Shown one piece after another: positions 17,729-27,177 of a DNA stretch of 64,000 bases. Under the pieces are notes generated by a model that worked only from the letters and a program-made list of their open reading frames with translations, had not been told where the DNA came from and did no database searches. Location of the stretch: assembly GCF_030814435.1 (NCBI RefSeq), contig NZ_JAUSUW010000001.1, positions 372,001 through 436,000 on the forward strand, in the 5' to 3' direction. The stretch comes from Peteryoungia aggregata LMG 23059 (GTDB lineage Bacteria > Pseudomonadota > Alphaproteobacteria > Rhizobiales > Rhizobiaceae). Made by a program: the position numbers and the translations under genes. Every line of letters starts with the position of its first letter. Position 1 is the first letter of the stretch.

Positions 17729-18913
17729 TTACGCCGACCGGGCGCGAGCGGGCGCACCGGCGCTGCCATGCAGGCAGGCATCGAATTTTTCCCAGACCGG
17801 CTTCAGATCAACAACCTTGCGGGCAAGCCGCGCCTCGTCCATGGCAAGCGCCAGGATGCCGGCTTCGAGTGCATCGATGGCAGAGACCGGCTGCTTGGCA
17901 CCCGTCTGAACGAAGGCGATCACGTCTTCGGCCATCTGCTCGTCCGCACCGTAATGCTGCGAAAGCGCTGACGGCGCCTTATAGGTATTGGCGATGACCT
18001 TCTCATTGGTGCGGGCGTCATGCACATCCATGAAGCCGCGCACGAAGTCGCCTTCCGCCATGCCCTTGGATCCGATCACGCAGAAGCGGCGGAACTCGTC
18101 CGGGACGTTGAGATTGGTGTGGAAGGTCATCGACACGCCGTTCTCGTATTCGACGATCGCGGTCTGGTAGTCGATGATATCGCCATCGCTGTCGAACACC
18201 TTGTCGGAGCCCTGCCAGCCGCTCGGCTTGCGGTGGTAGACGTTGAGATCGTTGATGCCTTCGGCTTCCGGCGCATTTTCCGGCACGAAGCTCTTGCGAC
18301 CGCCGAAGCTCGCGACAAAGCGCGGACGGGCGCCGACCACGCCGTTATAGAGGTCGAGATCGTGGCAGCACTTTTCCAGCATGAAACCACCGGCATAACG
18401 GCCGTAGCGGCGCCAGTCGCGCATGAAGAAGGCACCGTGATAGGGCTGGATGTGCTCGGAGGCCTCGATCGAGACGACATTACCAAGCCGCCCTTCTTCC
18501 TGCGCCTTGCGCAGGTCGCGATAGAGCGGGGAATAACGCAGCACCAGCCCGACGAGCAGGCGGTCATGGCCGTAGGTATTGAGCAGGGAGGCGAGCGCAT
18601 AGCTTTCCTCAATGCTGGTGACGATCGGCTTTTCGGTAAAGACGGTCAGACCGGCCTCGAGACCGATGCGGATATGATCGAGATGCAGATGGTTGGGCGA
18701 CCCGATCATCAGAAGGTCGAAAGCCTCACCTGCGATCAGGGCTTCAGGCGTCTCATAGACCTTGCCCGGGGAGATGCCATGCTCATTGAGTGTCGCCATG
18801 CCGGCCGGAGCCGGATCGACATAGCCGACGATCTCGAAACGCGGGTCGATCTCCTTGAACACCCGACCCAGATATCCGAGACGGAATCCGAGCCCGATAA
18901 TCGCGACCTTCAT
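17729..18913 (-). CDS. Gfo/Idh/MocA family oxidoreductase
   Basis: 394 residues. The N-terminal Rossmann fold begins MKVAIIGLGFRLGYLG. The conserved EKP motif (TEKPIVTSIEESYAL) lies near residue 97, followed by the large sheet domain with EKCCHDLDLYN, where the HD pair is the usual catalytic region. These enzymes oxidise or reduce sugars and cyclitols with NAD(P). It is the first gene of the minus operon with the importer, so it probably acts on the imported sugar. A divergent GntR/UTRA regulator lies 483 bp away. Confidence 0.9.
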   Translation of the reverse strand: MKVAIIGLGFRLGYLGRVFKEIDPRFEIVGYVDPAPAGMATLNEHGISPGKVYETPEALIAGEAFDLLMIGSPNHLHLDHIRIGLEAGLTVFTEKPIVTSIEESYALASLLNTYGHDRLLVGLVLRYSPLYRDLRKAQEEGRLGNVVSIEASEHIQPYHGAFFMRDWRRYGRYAGGFMLEKCCHDLDLYNGVVGARPRFVASFGGRKSFVPENAPEAEGINDLNVYHRKPSGWQGSDKVFDSDGDIIDYQTAIVEYENGVSMTFHTNLNVPDEFRRFCVIGSKGMAEGDFVRGFMDVHDARTNEKVIANTYKAPSALSQHYGADEQMAEDVIAFVQTGAKQPVSAIDALEAGILALAMDEARLARKVVDLKPVWEKFDACLHGSAGAPARARSA

Positions 18914-19396
18914 GATGCATTCCCCTGCTTTCGTAATTATTTTTCGCAGACTGCGTCAAATTTCCGAGATCGTCAACACGGGAAGCGAAATTCCCCGCAT
19001 TGATGAAAATGGTTTTCACGATCCATCCGCAAGATTGAAAAATGAGCGCCCCACCCACCAAACCCGGCACCACCAGTCTCGACACAAGCCTTGGCGACGG
19101 GGATGTAAATTGGGCTTCTTTCCAATCGTTAATTTAAGATACCAAAACTAGTCCAATCGTAAAGCTGGTTATGTCCAAATTGGGCAAAAAACGCGCAGAA
19201 TCCTGTTTTCATGATGAAATTTCTTAATCTGCACAGGATTAGAAGAGCCCACATCAAAACCATTTGCGAAATAGGTTTCTGGTTGGTATTGTTTTCGCAA
19301 AGACCACCAAGGGGATGGATCCATGCGGAGAGAGAGAACGGAAAGCGCCACCGCGATCCGCTTGCGATGCGCCCGACACTGGGGCAGAGGAAGCGC
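18914..19396. promoter_or_regulatory. Divergent control region with several palindromes
   Basis: This 483-bp gap has no gene. It contains TGAAAA-TGG-TTTTCA (19004-19018), TTTCAT-G-ATGAAA (19207-19219), and a widely spaced perfect pair TTTGCGAAA (19263-19271) / TTTCGCAAA (19293-19301), 30 bp centre to centre. These are candidate operators for the GntR/UTRA gene that follows and for the importer operon. The stretch is AT-rich relative to its flanks. Confidence 0.5.
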
Positions 19397-20164
19397 ATGA
19401 GCACATCTCTTCCCCTCGAACAGCTGCAGTCCGTCCGCGGCGGACCGCTTTACGTCAAACTCCGAAAGATGATCGAGGATGCCGTGGCGTCCGGGCGCCT
19501 CAAGCATGGAGAGGCATTGCCGGCCGAGCGCGACATCGCCGATGCGGCCGACATCAGCCGGGTCACCGTGCGCAAGGCGATCGACGAACTGGTGGCAGAA
19601 GGGCTTCTCGTCCGTCGGCGTGGATCTGGCACCTTCGTTGTCAAACCCGTTCAGCGCATGCAGCAGCCGCTGAGCCAGCTCACCTCCTTCACCGAGGACA
19701 TGCGCCGTCGTGGAATGGTCGCCGGCTCCCGCTGGTTGGGACGCGGCCTGTTTTATCCGACGGCCGAAGAAACCATGATGCTCGGCCTCGTCAGCGGCGC
19801 ACGCGTCGCCCGCATCGATCGCCTGAGAACCGCAAACGACATGCCGATTGCGCTGGAGCGCACCAGCCTGCCGGATGACCTGCTGCCGGCCCCGGACAGA
19901 ATAGAGGACTCTCTCTACCTTTGCCTTCTGGATGCCGGCATCCGGCCTGTGCGCGCCAACCAGCGCATCTCCGCCGTCCTCTTGAAGGACGAGGAAACCA
20001 AGTTGCTCGGCGTTCCGCCTGGATCGGCAGCGCTCTCGGTGCAGCGGATTGCCTATCTCGAAACCGGCCGCGTGATGGAAATGTCGCGCGCGCTCTATCG
20101 CAGCGACGCCTATGACCTGGTCGCCGAACTCGGCATCGGCTCGCCCATGAAGCCCCAAGACTGA
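19397..20164 (+). CDS. GntR family regulator with UTRA domain (NagQ-like)
   Basis: 255 residues from ATG 19397, preceded by AGAGGAA. The longer frame from 19211 covers the operator region and is not used. A winged helix (about 15-80) contains PLYVKLRKMIEDAV, LPAERDIADAADISRVTVRKAI and RRRGSGTFV. The UTRA effector domain follows, ending in YRSDAYDLVAELGI. HutC/UTRA regulators bind phosphosugars such as GlcNAc-6-P. It heads the amino-sugar operon, 8 nt before the deaminase gene, so it is probably its repressor. Confidence 0.9.
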   Translation: MSTSLPLEQLQSVRGGPLYVKLRKMIEDAVASGRLKHGEALPAERDIADAADISRVTVRKAIDELVAEGLLVRRRGSGTFVVKPVQRMQQPLSQLTSFTEDMRRRGMVAGSRWLGRGLFYPTAEETMMLGLVSGARVARIDRLRTANDMPIALERTSLPDDLLPAPDRIEDSLYLCLLDAGIRPVRANQRISAVLLKDEETKLLGVPPGSAALSVQRIAYLETGRVMEMSRALYRSDAYDLVAELGIGSPMKPQD

Positions 20165-20172
20165 AAGCACGT

Positions 20173-21198
20173 ATGATGACCACCAAGATGCGTGAGGAGA
20201 TCAACGAGATCCCCGCAGCCGCCGCCCGATTGCTGGACACCTCCAGAACCGTTATCGCCGAGGCTGCAAACGCCTTGCGTGACAAGGATCCAGGTGTCGT
20301 GGTCACAATCGCCCGAGGCTCGTCCGACCATGCGGCGCACTTCCTGAAATATGCAATCGAGCTGCAGATGGGCCTGCCAGTCGCCTCGCTCGGCCCCTCG
20401 CTCGCGTCGATCTACGAGACGCCGATGAAGCTCGGCAAGGCCGCAGCCTTCGCCGTCTCCCAATCCGGCGCAAGCCCCGACATCGTCGCGATGGCCAGAG
20501 GTGCCCGCGACGGCGGCGCAACCACGGTGAGCCTCGTCAACACGCTGCCCTCCCCGCTCGGCGACGCAGCCACCTTCGCCGTCGATATCAAGGCCGGCCC
20601 GGAAATTGCGGTTGCCGCCACCAAGTCCTTCGTCAATTCTGTTGTAGCGGGCCTAGCCATCCTCGCAAGCTGGAGCCGTGACGAGGCGCTAACCCGCGCC
20701 GTGGACACGCTGCCTGAGCATTTCGACAAGGCACTTGCGCTGGACTGGAGCGCATTGCTCGAACCGCTGAAATCGGCAGACTCTCTCTACATGCTGGGTC
20801 GTGGCCCGGCACTTGCCATCGCCGCCGAGGCAGCCCTCAAATGCAAGGAAACCTGCGAACTGCATGCGGAGGCCTATTCCTCCGCTGAAGTCCTGCATGG
20901 TCCGGTCTCGATCGTCGGTCGTGACTTCCCCGTCGTCGCCTTTGCCGCCCGCGACAAGGCGGAAGCCTCGATCGCGGGCACCGTCTCGAAGCTCGCGGCG
21001 GGCAACGCGACCTGCTTCATCACCTCGGATCAGGCGACCGCCGGCCACAAGCTGCCTTTCATCGCAACAGGACATCCGATCACGGATGCGCTGGCGCTGA
21101 TCGTTCCCTATTATGGGTTCATCGAATCCCTCTCCCGTGCCCGTGGCTTCAATCCCGACAAGCCGGTCGCACTGAAGAAAGTCACCGAGACCCAATGA
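20173..21198 (+). CDS. SIS-domain glucosamine-6-phosphate deaminase (NagB-II type)
   Basis: 341 residues with two SIS domains: TIARGSSDHAAHFLKY and AVSQSGASPDI in the first, and MLGRGPALAIAAEAALKCKETC and AEVLHGP in the second. This matches the isomerase half of GlmS and the non-orthologous NagB-II deaminases, which convert glucosamine-6-P to fructose-6-P and ammonia. There is no glutaminase domain, ruling out GlmS. It overlaps nagA by 4 nt, which strongly supports the catabolic role. The start could be either of two adjacent ATGs. Confidence 0.88.
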   Translation: MMTTKMREEINEIPAAAARLLDTSRTVIAEAANALRDKDPGVVVTIARGSSDHAAHFLKYAIELQMGLPVASLGPSLASIYETPMKLGKAAAFAVSQSGASPDIVAMARGARDGGATTVSLVNTLPSPLGDAATFAVDIKAGPEIAVAATKSFVNSVVAGLAILASWSRDEALTRAVDTLPEHFDKALALDWSALLEPLKSADSLYMLGRGPALAIAAEAALKCKETCELHAEAYSSAEVLHGPVSIVGRDFPVVAFAARDKAEASIAGTVSKLAAGNATCFITSDQATAGHKLPFIATGHPITDALALIVPYYGFIESLSRARGFNPDKPVALKKVTETQ

Positions 21199-22379
21199 CA
21201 CAAGCCTTCGCCATCACCGCACGCCGCATCTTCGATGGGCACCAGTTCCACGAGGACGCGGCGCTCCTAGTCGAGAGCGGCCGGGTCAAGGCCATCCTGC
21301 GCAAGGCAGACCTGCCCGCCGGCATCCGCCGGCAGGATGCCGGCGATGCGCTTATTGCCCCTGGTTTCATCGACCTGCAGGTGAATGGCGGCGGCGGCGT
21401 GCTGTTCAACAACAACCCGACCGTCTCAGGCATCCGCACGATCTGCGAGGCCCATGCGCGTTACGGCACGACAGCCCTGATGGTCACGCTGATCACCGAT
21501 GCGCCCGAGATCAAGCGCGAGGCGATCACCGCTGGCGAGGTCGCAGCCAGGGGCGGCGAGCCGGGCTATCTCGGCCTGCATCTCGAAGGACCGCATCTCT
21601 CGATCGCCCGCAAGGGCACCCATGATCCGGCCCTGATCCGCCCGATGACGGAGGCCGATCTCGACTATCTCGTCGCGCAGGCACAGCGCTTTGGCATCCC
21701 GATGATCACAGTGGCGCCGGAAAGCGTCACCCCGGAACAGGTCAAGCACCTGGTGGAGGCCGGCTACCGCGTCAGCCTTGGCCACACGGATACGAGTTGC
21801 GTCGGCGTCGAACCCTATGTCGCAGCGGGTGCCACACTCGTCACCCATCTCTTCAACGCCATGAGCCCGCTCGGCAACCGGGAGCCCGGTCTCGTCGGCG
21901 CGGCCCTCGCCTCGCCCACCCTGCATTGCGGTCTGATCGCCGACGGCTTCCATGTCGATCCGGTGACCATGAAGATCGCGCTCGCCGCCAAGACCGGCCC
22001 GGCCCATATCTTCCTCGTGACCGATGCCATGTCGACCATTGGCTCTGATGAGACAAGCTTCGACCTGAACGGTCGAACCGTATACCGCCGCGACGGCCGC
22101 CTGACGCTTGCCGATGGAACGCTGGCCGGCGCCGACATCGACATGCTCTCCTGTGTTCGCTACGTGCACGAAAAACTGGGACAGCCCCTGGAAGAAGCGC
22201 TGCGCATGGCATCGCTCTATCCCGCCGAAGCCATCGGCGCTCCGAGCAAGGGAAGCCTTGCCGCTGGCAAGGATGCCGACTTCGTCGTGCTGAGCAATGA
22301 TCTCGACATCCACTCGACCTGGATCGCAGGCACTTGCGTCTTCGCCGAGGGCACAGAAGCCAGCAGGGCCATCGCATGA
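21195..22379 (+). CDS. nagA: N-acetylglucosamine-6-phosphate deacetylase
   Basis: 394 residues of the amidohydrolase fold. It has APGFIDLQVNGGGG, the metal motif HLEGPHLS, GHTDTS, THLFNAM and the catalytic LVTDAMS aspartate. It removes acetate from GlcNAc-6-P to give glucosamine-6-P for the deaminase encoded just upstream. Both ends overlap neighbours by 4 nt, so the nag genes form one translationally coupled unit. Confidence 0.95.
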   Translation: MTQAFAITARRIFDGHQFHEDAALLVESGRVKAILRKADLPAGIRRQDAGDALIAPGFIDLQVNGGGGVLFNNNPTVSGIRTICEAHARYGTTALMVTLITDAPEIKREAITAGEVAARGGEPGYLGLHLEGPHLSIARKGTHDPALIRPMTEADLDYLVAQAQRFGIPMITVAPESVTPEQVKHLVEAGYRVSLGHTDTSCVGVEPYVAAGATLVTHLFNAMSPLGNREPGLVGAALASPTLHCGLIADGFHVDPVTMKIALAAKTGPAHIFLVTDAMSTIGSDETSFDLNGRTVYRRDGRLTLADGTLAGADIDMLSCVRYVHEKLGQPLEEALRMASLYPAEAIGAPSKGSLAAGKDADFVVLSNDLDIHSTWIAGTCVFAEGTEASRAIA

Positions 22380-23308
22380 TCGTCTGCTTCGACATTGGCG
22401 GCACCGCAATCAAGGGGGCCCTCGCAACCAGCCCGGAAGACATCCGTCCCTTCCCGCGTCAGCCGACCCCGATCCACGATTTCGACGCCTTCGTCGCAAC
22501 GCTGGCATCCGTCATAACCGAGGCCGAAGCGCTGGCTGGAGAGCGCCCCGCCTGTATCGCGATCTCGATTGCCGGTGTCATCGATCCCGATACGGCGAAT
22601 GCCGTCGTCGCCAACATTCCCTGCATCCACGGCCGCCCGCTGCAGGCCGAACTCGAAGCTGCCCTCGGCCTGCCGGTTATCGTCGCCAACGATGCCGACT
22701 GCTTCGTGCTGGCCGAAGCCGGCATTGGCGCGGCGCGCGGGCACCGCGTCGTCTTCGGCGTCATCCTCGGCACCGGCGTCGGCGGCGGCCTCGTCATCGA
22801 CGGCAAGCTGATCAACGAGAGCGGTTTCGCCGGCGAATGGGGCCATGGGCCGATCCAGCCGACGCAAGCCGGCACGCCTCCGATGCACGTGCCGCGCTTC
22901 CACTGCGGCTGCGGCCAGGTCGGCTGCATCGACGCGATCTGCAGCGCACGGGGCCTGGAAAAGCTGCACAAGCATATTCACGCCGAACAGCTGACGAGCG
23001 AGGAGATCATCGCTGATTGGCTTAAGGGCGACGCCAAGGCCGAACGCACCATCGACGTCTATGTCGACATCCTCACCGATGCGCTGTCGATGGTGGTCAA
23101 CGTCACCGGCACGACTATTCTACCCGTCGGCGGCGGTCTCTCCAACGTCCCGGAACTGTTGACGCGGATCGACAAGGCCTTGCGGTCACGCATCCTGCGC
23201 AAGTTCGCCCATCCTATCGTCGTGCCAGCCGCCTGCCGTGTCGAGCCCGGCCTGGTGGGCGCTGCGATCCTCGGCCTCGACTTCGCCAAAGACCACAAGG
23301 AAGACTGA
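22376..23308 (+). CDS. nagK: ROK family kinase, probable N-acetylglucosamine kinase
   Basis: 310 residues from ATG 22376, overlapping nagA by 4 nt. It has the phosphate loop DIGGTAIKG (6-14), catalytic Asp106 in VANDADCF, LGTGVGGGL, EWGHG, and the ROK zinc site His176/Cys177/Cys179/Cys184. It should phosphorylate GlcNAc brought in unphosphorylated by an ABC importer and feed NagA. The presence of a kinase and no PTS component fits ABC-type uptake. Confidence 0.92.
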   Translation: MIVCFDIGGTAIKGALATSPEDIRPFPRQPTPIHDFDAFVATLASVITEAEALAGERPACIAISIAGVIDPDTANAVVANIPCIHGRPLQAELEAALGLPVIVANDADCFVLAEAGIGAARGHRVVFGVILGTGVGGGLVIDGKLINESGFAGEWGHGPIQPTQAGTPPMHVPRFHCGCGQVGCIDAICSARGLEKLHKHIHAEQLTSEEIIADWLKGDAKAERTIDVYVDILTDALSMVVNVTGTTILPVGGGLSNVPELLTRIDKALRSRILRKFAHPIVVPAACRVEPGLVGAAILGLDFAKDHKED

Positions 23309-23309
23309 C

Positions 23310-23810
23310 ATGGCCGCAGACATGCTGGTGAAACTGTATGAGCTCCAGGCCGATTCAGATCTCGACCGGCGGATGATGGCCGAAGGCGTCACGATCCGCC
23401 GCGCGCTTGTGCCCGAACTTTCCGGGATTGCAGCCTGGATTGAGCCGCGTTTCGGCGCCGGCTGGGCATCCGAAGCGACGGCAGCGATCATGCGCCAGCC
23501 GGTGACCTGCTGGATTGCCCATGAAGGCGAAACGCTGCTTGGCTTTGCCTGCCACGAGGCGACCATGAAGGGTTTCTTCGGCCCGACCGGCGTCGACGAA
23601 AGCGCCCGTGGCCGCGGCATCGGTCATGCTCTGCTGATCCGCACACTCATCGACATGCGCGACCAAGGCTATGGCTATGCCATCATCGGCGGTGCTGGCC
23701 CCATGGGCTTTTACGAAAAGAGCGTCGGTGCCATCGCCATCCCCGGCTCATCACCCGGCATCTACAAAGGCATGCTGCCGCTTGCCGCCCCGGCAGGCAT
23801 GGCGGACTGA
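23310..23810 (+). CDS. GNAT family N-acetyltransferase
   Basis: 166 residues from ATG 23310, one base after the nagK stop. It is a single GNAT domain with the acetyl-CoA loop ARGRGIGHALL and a following YGYAIIGGAGPMGFYEKSVGA segment. The acceptor is unknown. As the last gene of the nag operon it may act on an amino sugar or an amine. It ends 6 nt before the convergent minus-strand GNAT gene. Confidence 0.85.
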   Translation: MAADMLVKLYELQADSDLDRRMMAEGVTIRRALVPELSGIAAWIEPRFGAGWASEATAAIMRQPVTCWIAHEGETLLGFACHEATMKGFFGPTGVDESARGRGIGHALLIRTLIDMRDQGYGYAIIGGAGPMGFYEKSVGAIAIPGSSPGIYKGMLPLAAPAGMAD

Positions 23811-23816
23811 GACACC

Positions 23817-24668
23817 TCAGCCGAGCTCCAGTGTGGTGATCGCATAGACTCCTGCCCTCTGCACCTCGGGCGGTTCGCCTCGATACATGCGCGACGTCTG
23901 GAAACCTTGGCTGAAGCCGAGACGGTCGAGCAGGTAGCGAAAGCCTTCCTGGTATTCCGGCACATCCAGATGCACTTCCTCGCCCCTGAGGTTTGCAAGG
24001 CAGATCTTCAGCAGATCCTCGGCCGTCCGCCCATCCATGGCAAACAGCGGACCGATCTTGTAGCCGCTGAGGCAAGGTCGCATCACGGCATAGCCGGCCA
24101 CCACACCCTGCCGACGGCAGAGGAAGGCACGACGCGGCGGCTTGAGCCAGTCGGAGAGGAAGTCTTCTCTCGGCGCGGGAAAGAAAGCCCGATCGAGCGC
24201 AAGGATCTCGGCGAGATCGCCCTCCGTGATCGCCTCACACCGGGCGAAGCTCGCAGGCAGAGCCGGCATGCGATCGATGCTCCAGCGCACGGTGTCATAG
24301 GCGGGCGCGAAACCCATGCGGCCATAATTCGCCTGCTGCTCGACAACCCCGTCGAGGCCGATCACGCGATCCCCGAGATGCGCCATTCCGGCTTCCCACA
24401 CCTGCCGTCCCACGCCCCTGCCCCGAAAGTCCGCATGGCAGATGTAAAGCCCGATGAAGCCGAAGCCGTCTCCATAGCGCACGGCCGAAATGCCGGCAGC
24501 CAGCCGCCCTTCAACAAAGCAGCCGATGAAGCCCTCGGGATCTGCCGCGCGAAAGGCTGCGGCATCGCCATGCCCCGGGTTCCAGCCTTCGAGCGCCGCC
24601 CAGCCGACGAGCTCCTCGACTTCGCCAGCCGTGAGAACCCTGATCTCGAGATCCTCCGCCACGCTCAC
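23817..24668 (-). CDS. GNAT family N-acetyltransferase, two-domain
   Basis: 283 residues. The N-terminal GNAT domain has the acetyl-CoA loop FRGRGVGRQVWEAGM and YGRMGFAPAYDTVRW. A second GNAT-like half has GDLAEILALDRAFFPAPREDFL and AGYAVMRPC, a pattern of bacterial tandem GNATs of unknown acceptor. It overlaps the racemase by 4 nt and is the last gene of the polyamine-type ABC operon. It may acetylate an amino acid derived from the imported compound (inference). Confidence 0.85.
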   Translation of the reverse strand: MSVAEDLEIRVLTAGEVEELVGWAALEGWNPGHGDAAAFRAADPEGFIGCFVEGRLAAGISAVRYGDGFGFIGLYICHADFRGRGVGRQVWEAGMAHLGDRVIGLDGVVEQQANYGRMGFAPAYDTVRWSIDRMPALPASFARCEAITEGDLAEILALDRAFFPAPREDFLSDWLKPPRRAFLCRRQGVVAGYAVMRPCLSGYKIGPLFAMDGRTAEDLLKICLANLRGEEVHLDVPEYQEGFRYLLDRLGFSQGFQTSRMYRGEPPEVQRAGVYAITTLELG

Positions 24669-25408
24669 ACGCCCATAGCAGCGGGAGAGAAACGGGCGAG
24701 GTCACCGTGATAGGTCTTGGAGACGGGCGTCGCGTAGGCGCCGCGCTTGGCGGTCGACAAGCCCTGCGCAATCAGGCTCTCCGCCTGCTTCACGGCCGCC
24801 GCCACGCCGTCGATCACGGGTACACCGAACTCCTGCCGAAGCGACGCCGTCAGATCCGCCATGCCGGCACAGCCGAGTACGATCGCCTCGGCCCTGTCGT
24901 CCTTGAGCGCCGCAGAAATTTCGCTGCGCAGCCGGTCACGCGCGTTCGAATTCGGGTCTTCCAGCGAAAGCACTGGTACATCCGCCGCTCGCACCTTGCA
25001 GCGGCTGCCCATGCCGTAGCGATGCACGAGATGTTCGACCGGAAGCCGCGAGCGCTCCATGGTGGTCACAACGGAAAACCGTTGCGCGATAAAGGAAGTC
25101 GCCGAAAGCGCCGCCTCGCAGATACCGATGACGGGGATGCCCGCCAGCGCGCGTGCGGCATCCAGCCCGGTATCGTCGAAACAGGCAATCACGATCGCAT
25201 CTGCCCCTTCGCGCTCCGCCTTGGCGATTTCCACCAACAGGCCGGGCACCGCGAAGACCTCGTCGTAATAGCCCTCGATCGAAACTGGACCCATCGACGA
25301 GGTGATCGCCAGGATTTCTGTCTCGGTATGGGCGACCCGCCGTGCAGCATCGGCAATGGTCGCAGTCATGCTCGCAGTCGTATTCGGATTGATGACGGCA
25401 ATTTTCAT
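24665..25408 (-). CDS. Aspartate/glutamate/hydantoin racemase family protein
   Basis: 247 residues with both catalytic cysteines in place: VIACFDDTGLD in the first half and VLGCAGMADL in the second. The N-terminal INPNTTASMT is typical of the hydantoin/allantoin racemase branch (HyuE/DUF family) rather than MurI. It begins 4 nt after the permease stop. The combination with a polyamine-type importer suggests uptake and racemisation of a hydantoin, allantoin or amino-acid derivative. The substrate is inferred only. Confidence 0.88.
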   Translation of the reverse strand: MKIAVINPNTTASMTATIADAARRVAHTETEILAITSSMGPVSIEGYYDEVFAVPGLLVEIAKAEREGADAIVIACFDDTGLDAARALAGIPVIGICEAALSATSFIAQRFSVVTTMERSRLPVEHLVHRYGMGSRCKVRAADVPVLSLEDPNSNARDRLRSEISAALKDDRAEAIVLGCAGMADLTASLRQEFGVPVIDGVAAAVKQAESLIAQGLSTAKRGAYATPVSKTYHGDLARFSPAAMGV

Positions 25409-25412
25409 GCGA

Positions 25413-26231
25413 TCACGCCCGCCCCCGACGGCGGTTCATGGCCATGATGATACCGAGCGTTCCGGCAATCACGAGGAAGGAGAAGAGCGTCGTCACCGTG
25501 CCGAGCGCATAAAGCACCGGCGTCGTGACATTGGTCGTCATGCCGTAGATCTCGAGCGGCAGCGTATTGTAGGTGCCCGAGGTCATCAGCGTGCGCGCGA
25601 ACTCGTCATAGGAGAGCGTGAAGCCGAAAAGCCCGACGCCGATCAAAGGCGGCGCGATCATCGGCAGAACGACATGCCGGAAGGTCTGCCACGACGTGGC
25701 GCCAAGGTCGCGTGCGGCTTCCTCGTAGGCCGGCGAGAAGCGGTTGAAGATCGCAAACATGATCAGCACGCCGAAGGGCAGTGTCCAGGTAAGATGTGCT
25801 CCAAAGCCCGAGGAATACCAGGCCGGCTGCAGCCCGAGCTGGCTGAACAAAACGCCGATACCAAGCGAGATGATGATTGACGGTACGACGAGGCTAGCGA
25901 CTGAGAGGTAGAAAAGCGCAGTCGAGCCAACAAACTTGCGACGGAAAGCAAGGCCCGCCAGCAGCGAAACGACCACCGTCACCACCATGACCATGAAGCC
26001 GAGCGCGAAGGAGCGCCGGAACGAGCCGCCGAAATCGCCCACCGCCTGCTGCTCGAAGAGATTGCCGAACCAGTGCAGCGAGACCCCGTTGAGCGGGAAC
26101 GTCAGGCCACCGTTCGGCCCCTGGAAGGAGAGGATCAGGATCGCCGAGAGCGGGCCATAGAGAAACAGTACGAACAGGGCGAAGAAGGCTGCAAGCACAT
26201 AGAATTCGCGCGGGCGCTTGTCGGAATTCAT
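25413..26231 (-). CDS. ABC transporter permease (PotC type)
   Basis: 272 residues with six helices and the EAA loop EEAARDLGATSWQTFRHVVLPMIAPP. The pattern is of spermidine/putrescine-type importers (PotC side). It is separated from the PotB-type partner by 2 nt. Confidence 0.92.
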   Translation of the reverse strand: MNSDKRPREFYVLAAFFALFVLFLYGPLSAILILSFQGPNGGLTFPLNGVSLHWFGNLFEQQAVGDFGGSFRRSFALGFMVMVVTVVVSLLAGLAFRRKFVGSTALFYLSVASLVVPSIIISLGIGVLFSQLGLQPAWYSSGFGAHLTWTLPFGVLIMFAIFNRFSPAYEEAARDLGATSWQTFRHVVLPMIAPPLIGVGLFGFTLSYDEFARTLMTSGTYNTLPLEIYGMTTNVTTPVLYALGTVTTLFSFLVIAGTLGIIMAMNRRRGRA

Positions 26232-26233
26232 CT

Positions 26234-27139
26234 TTAGAGCTCCTTCCGGATATCGACGACGCGGAGAATGGCGGCGACCATGAGGAGAACCAGGGCCAGT
26301 AGCACCACGGCATTGGCCGCAGCCGCCGGATATTGCAGCAGCGACATCTGGTTCTTCATCATCAGCGCAACGGACGCGCTCTGCCCGCCGGACATGACCT
26401 GCACGGTGGAGAAATCGGCCATCACCAGCGTCACTACAAAGATCGTGCCGATCGCCATGCCCGGTTTCGACAGGGGGATGATGACATTGGTCAGGATCTG
26501 CCAGCCGCTGGCACCTGCATCGCGCGCGGCTTCGAGCAGCGATCGGTCGATGCGCATCATCGTGTTGAAGATCGGCGTGACCATGAACAGCGTGTAGAGA
26601 TGCACCATGGCGAGCACGACGGCGAACTCAGAATAGAGCAGCCATTCGATCGGCTGCGGCACGATGCCGGCATTGACCAGCGCCGTATTGATCAACCCGT
26701 TGCGGCCGAGCACCGGGATCCAGGAGATCATGCGGATGATGTTGGAGGTGAGAAACGGCACGGTGCAGACGAGGAAGAGGACGCTCTGCATGGCGGAGGT
26801 CCGCACATGAAAGGCCAGGAAATAGGCGACCCAGAAGCCGACGAAAAGCGTGATCGCCCAGACGATGAAGGCGAATTTCAACGTGTTGAAATAGATCTTC
26901 CAGGTGACCCAGGAGCCGAGCGTCTCGGTATAGTTGAAGGTGACGAAATCAGGATACATCTGGGCAAAGTCGTAGTCCCAGAAGGACACCGTCCCGATCA
27001 TCAGGATCGGCAGCAGCAGGAACGCGCCGAGAATGAGCATCAGCGGCGTTGCCTGCAGATAGGAGACAAGCCCGAGCGGCACACGGATGACGCGTTTCGG
27101 CTTCGGCTCACCGACACCCAGAAATCGCACTTCCACCAT
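26234..27139 (-). CDS. ABC transporter permease (PotB type)
   Basis: 301 residues. A basic cytoplasmic lead (GEPKPKRVIRVP) precedes the first helix, and the EAA loop is LLEAARDAGASGWQILTNVIIPLSKPG. It pairs with the downstream PotC-type permease. A 180-bp mosaic repeat separates it from the binding-protein gene upstream in transcription, which is unusual inside an operon. Confidence 0.92.
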   Translation of the reverse strand: MVEVRFLGVGEPKPKRVIRVPLGLVSYLQATPLMLILGAFLLLPILMIGTVSFWDYDFAQMYPDFVTFNYTETLGSWVTWKIYFNTLKFAFIVWAITLFVGFWVAYFLAFHVRTSAMQSVLFLVCTVPFLTSNIIRMISWIPVLGRNGLINTALVNAGIVPQPIEWLLYSEFAVVLAMVHLYTLFMVTPIFNTMMRIDRSLLEAARDAGASGWQILTNVIIPLSKPGMAIGTIFVVTLVMADFSTVQVMSGGQSASVALMMKNQMSLLQYPAAAANAVVLLALVLLMVAAILRVVDIRKEL

Positions 27140-27177
27140 GATGTTAGATCTCCTGTCGCTTCGAAAAGAGCGGACCG

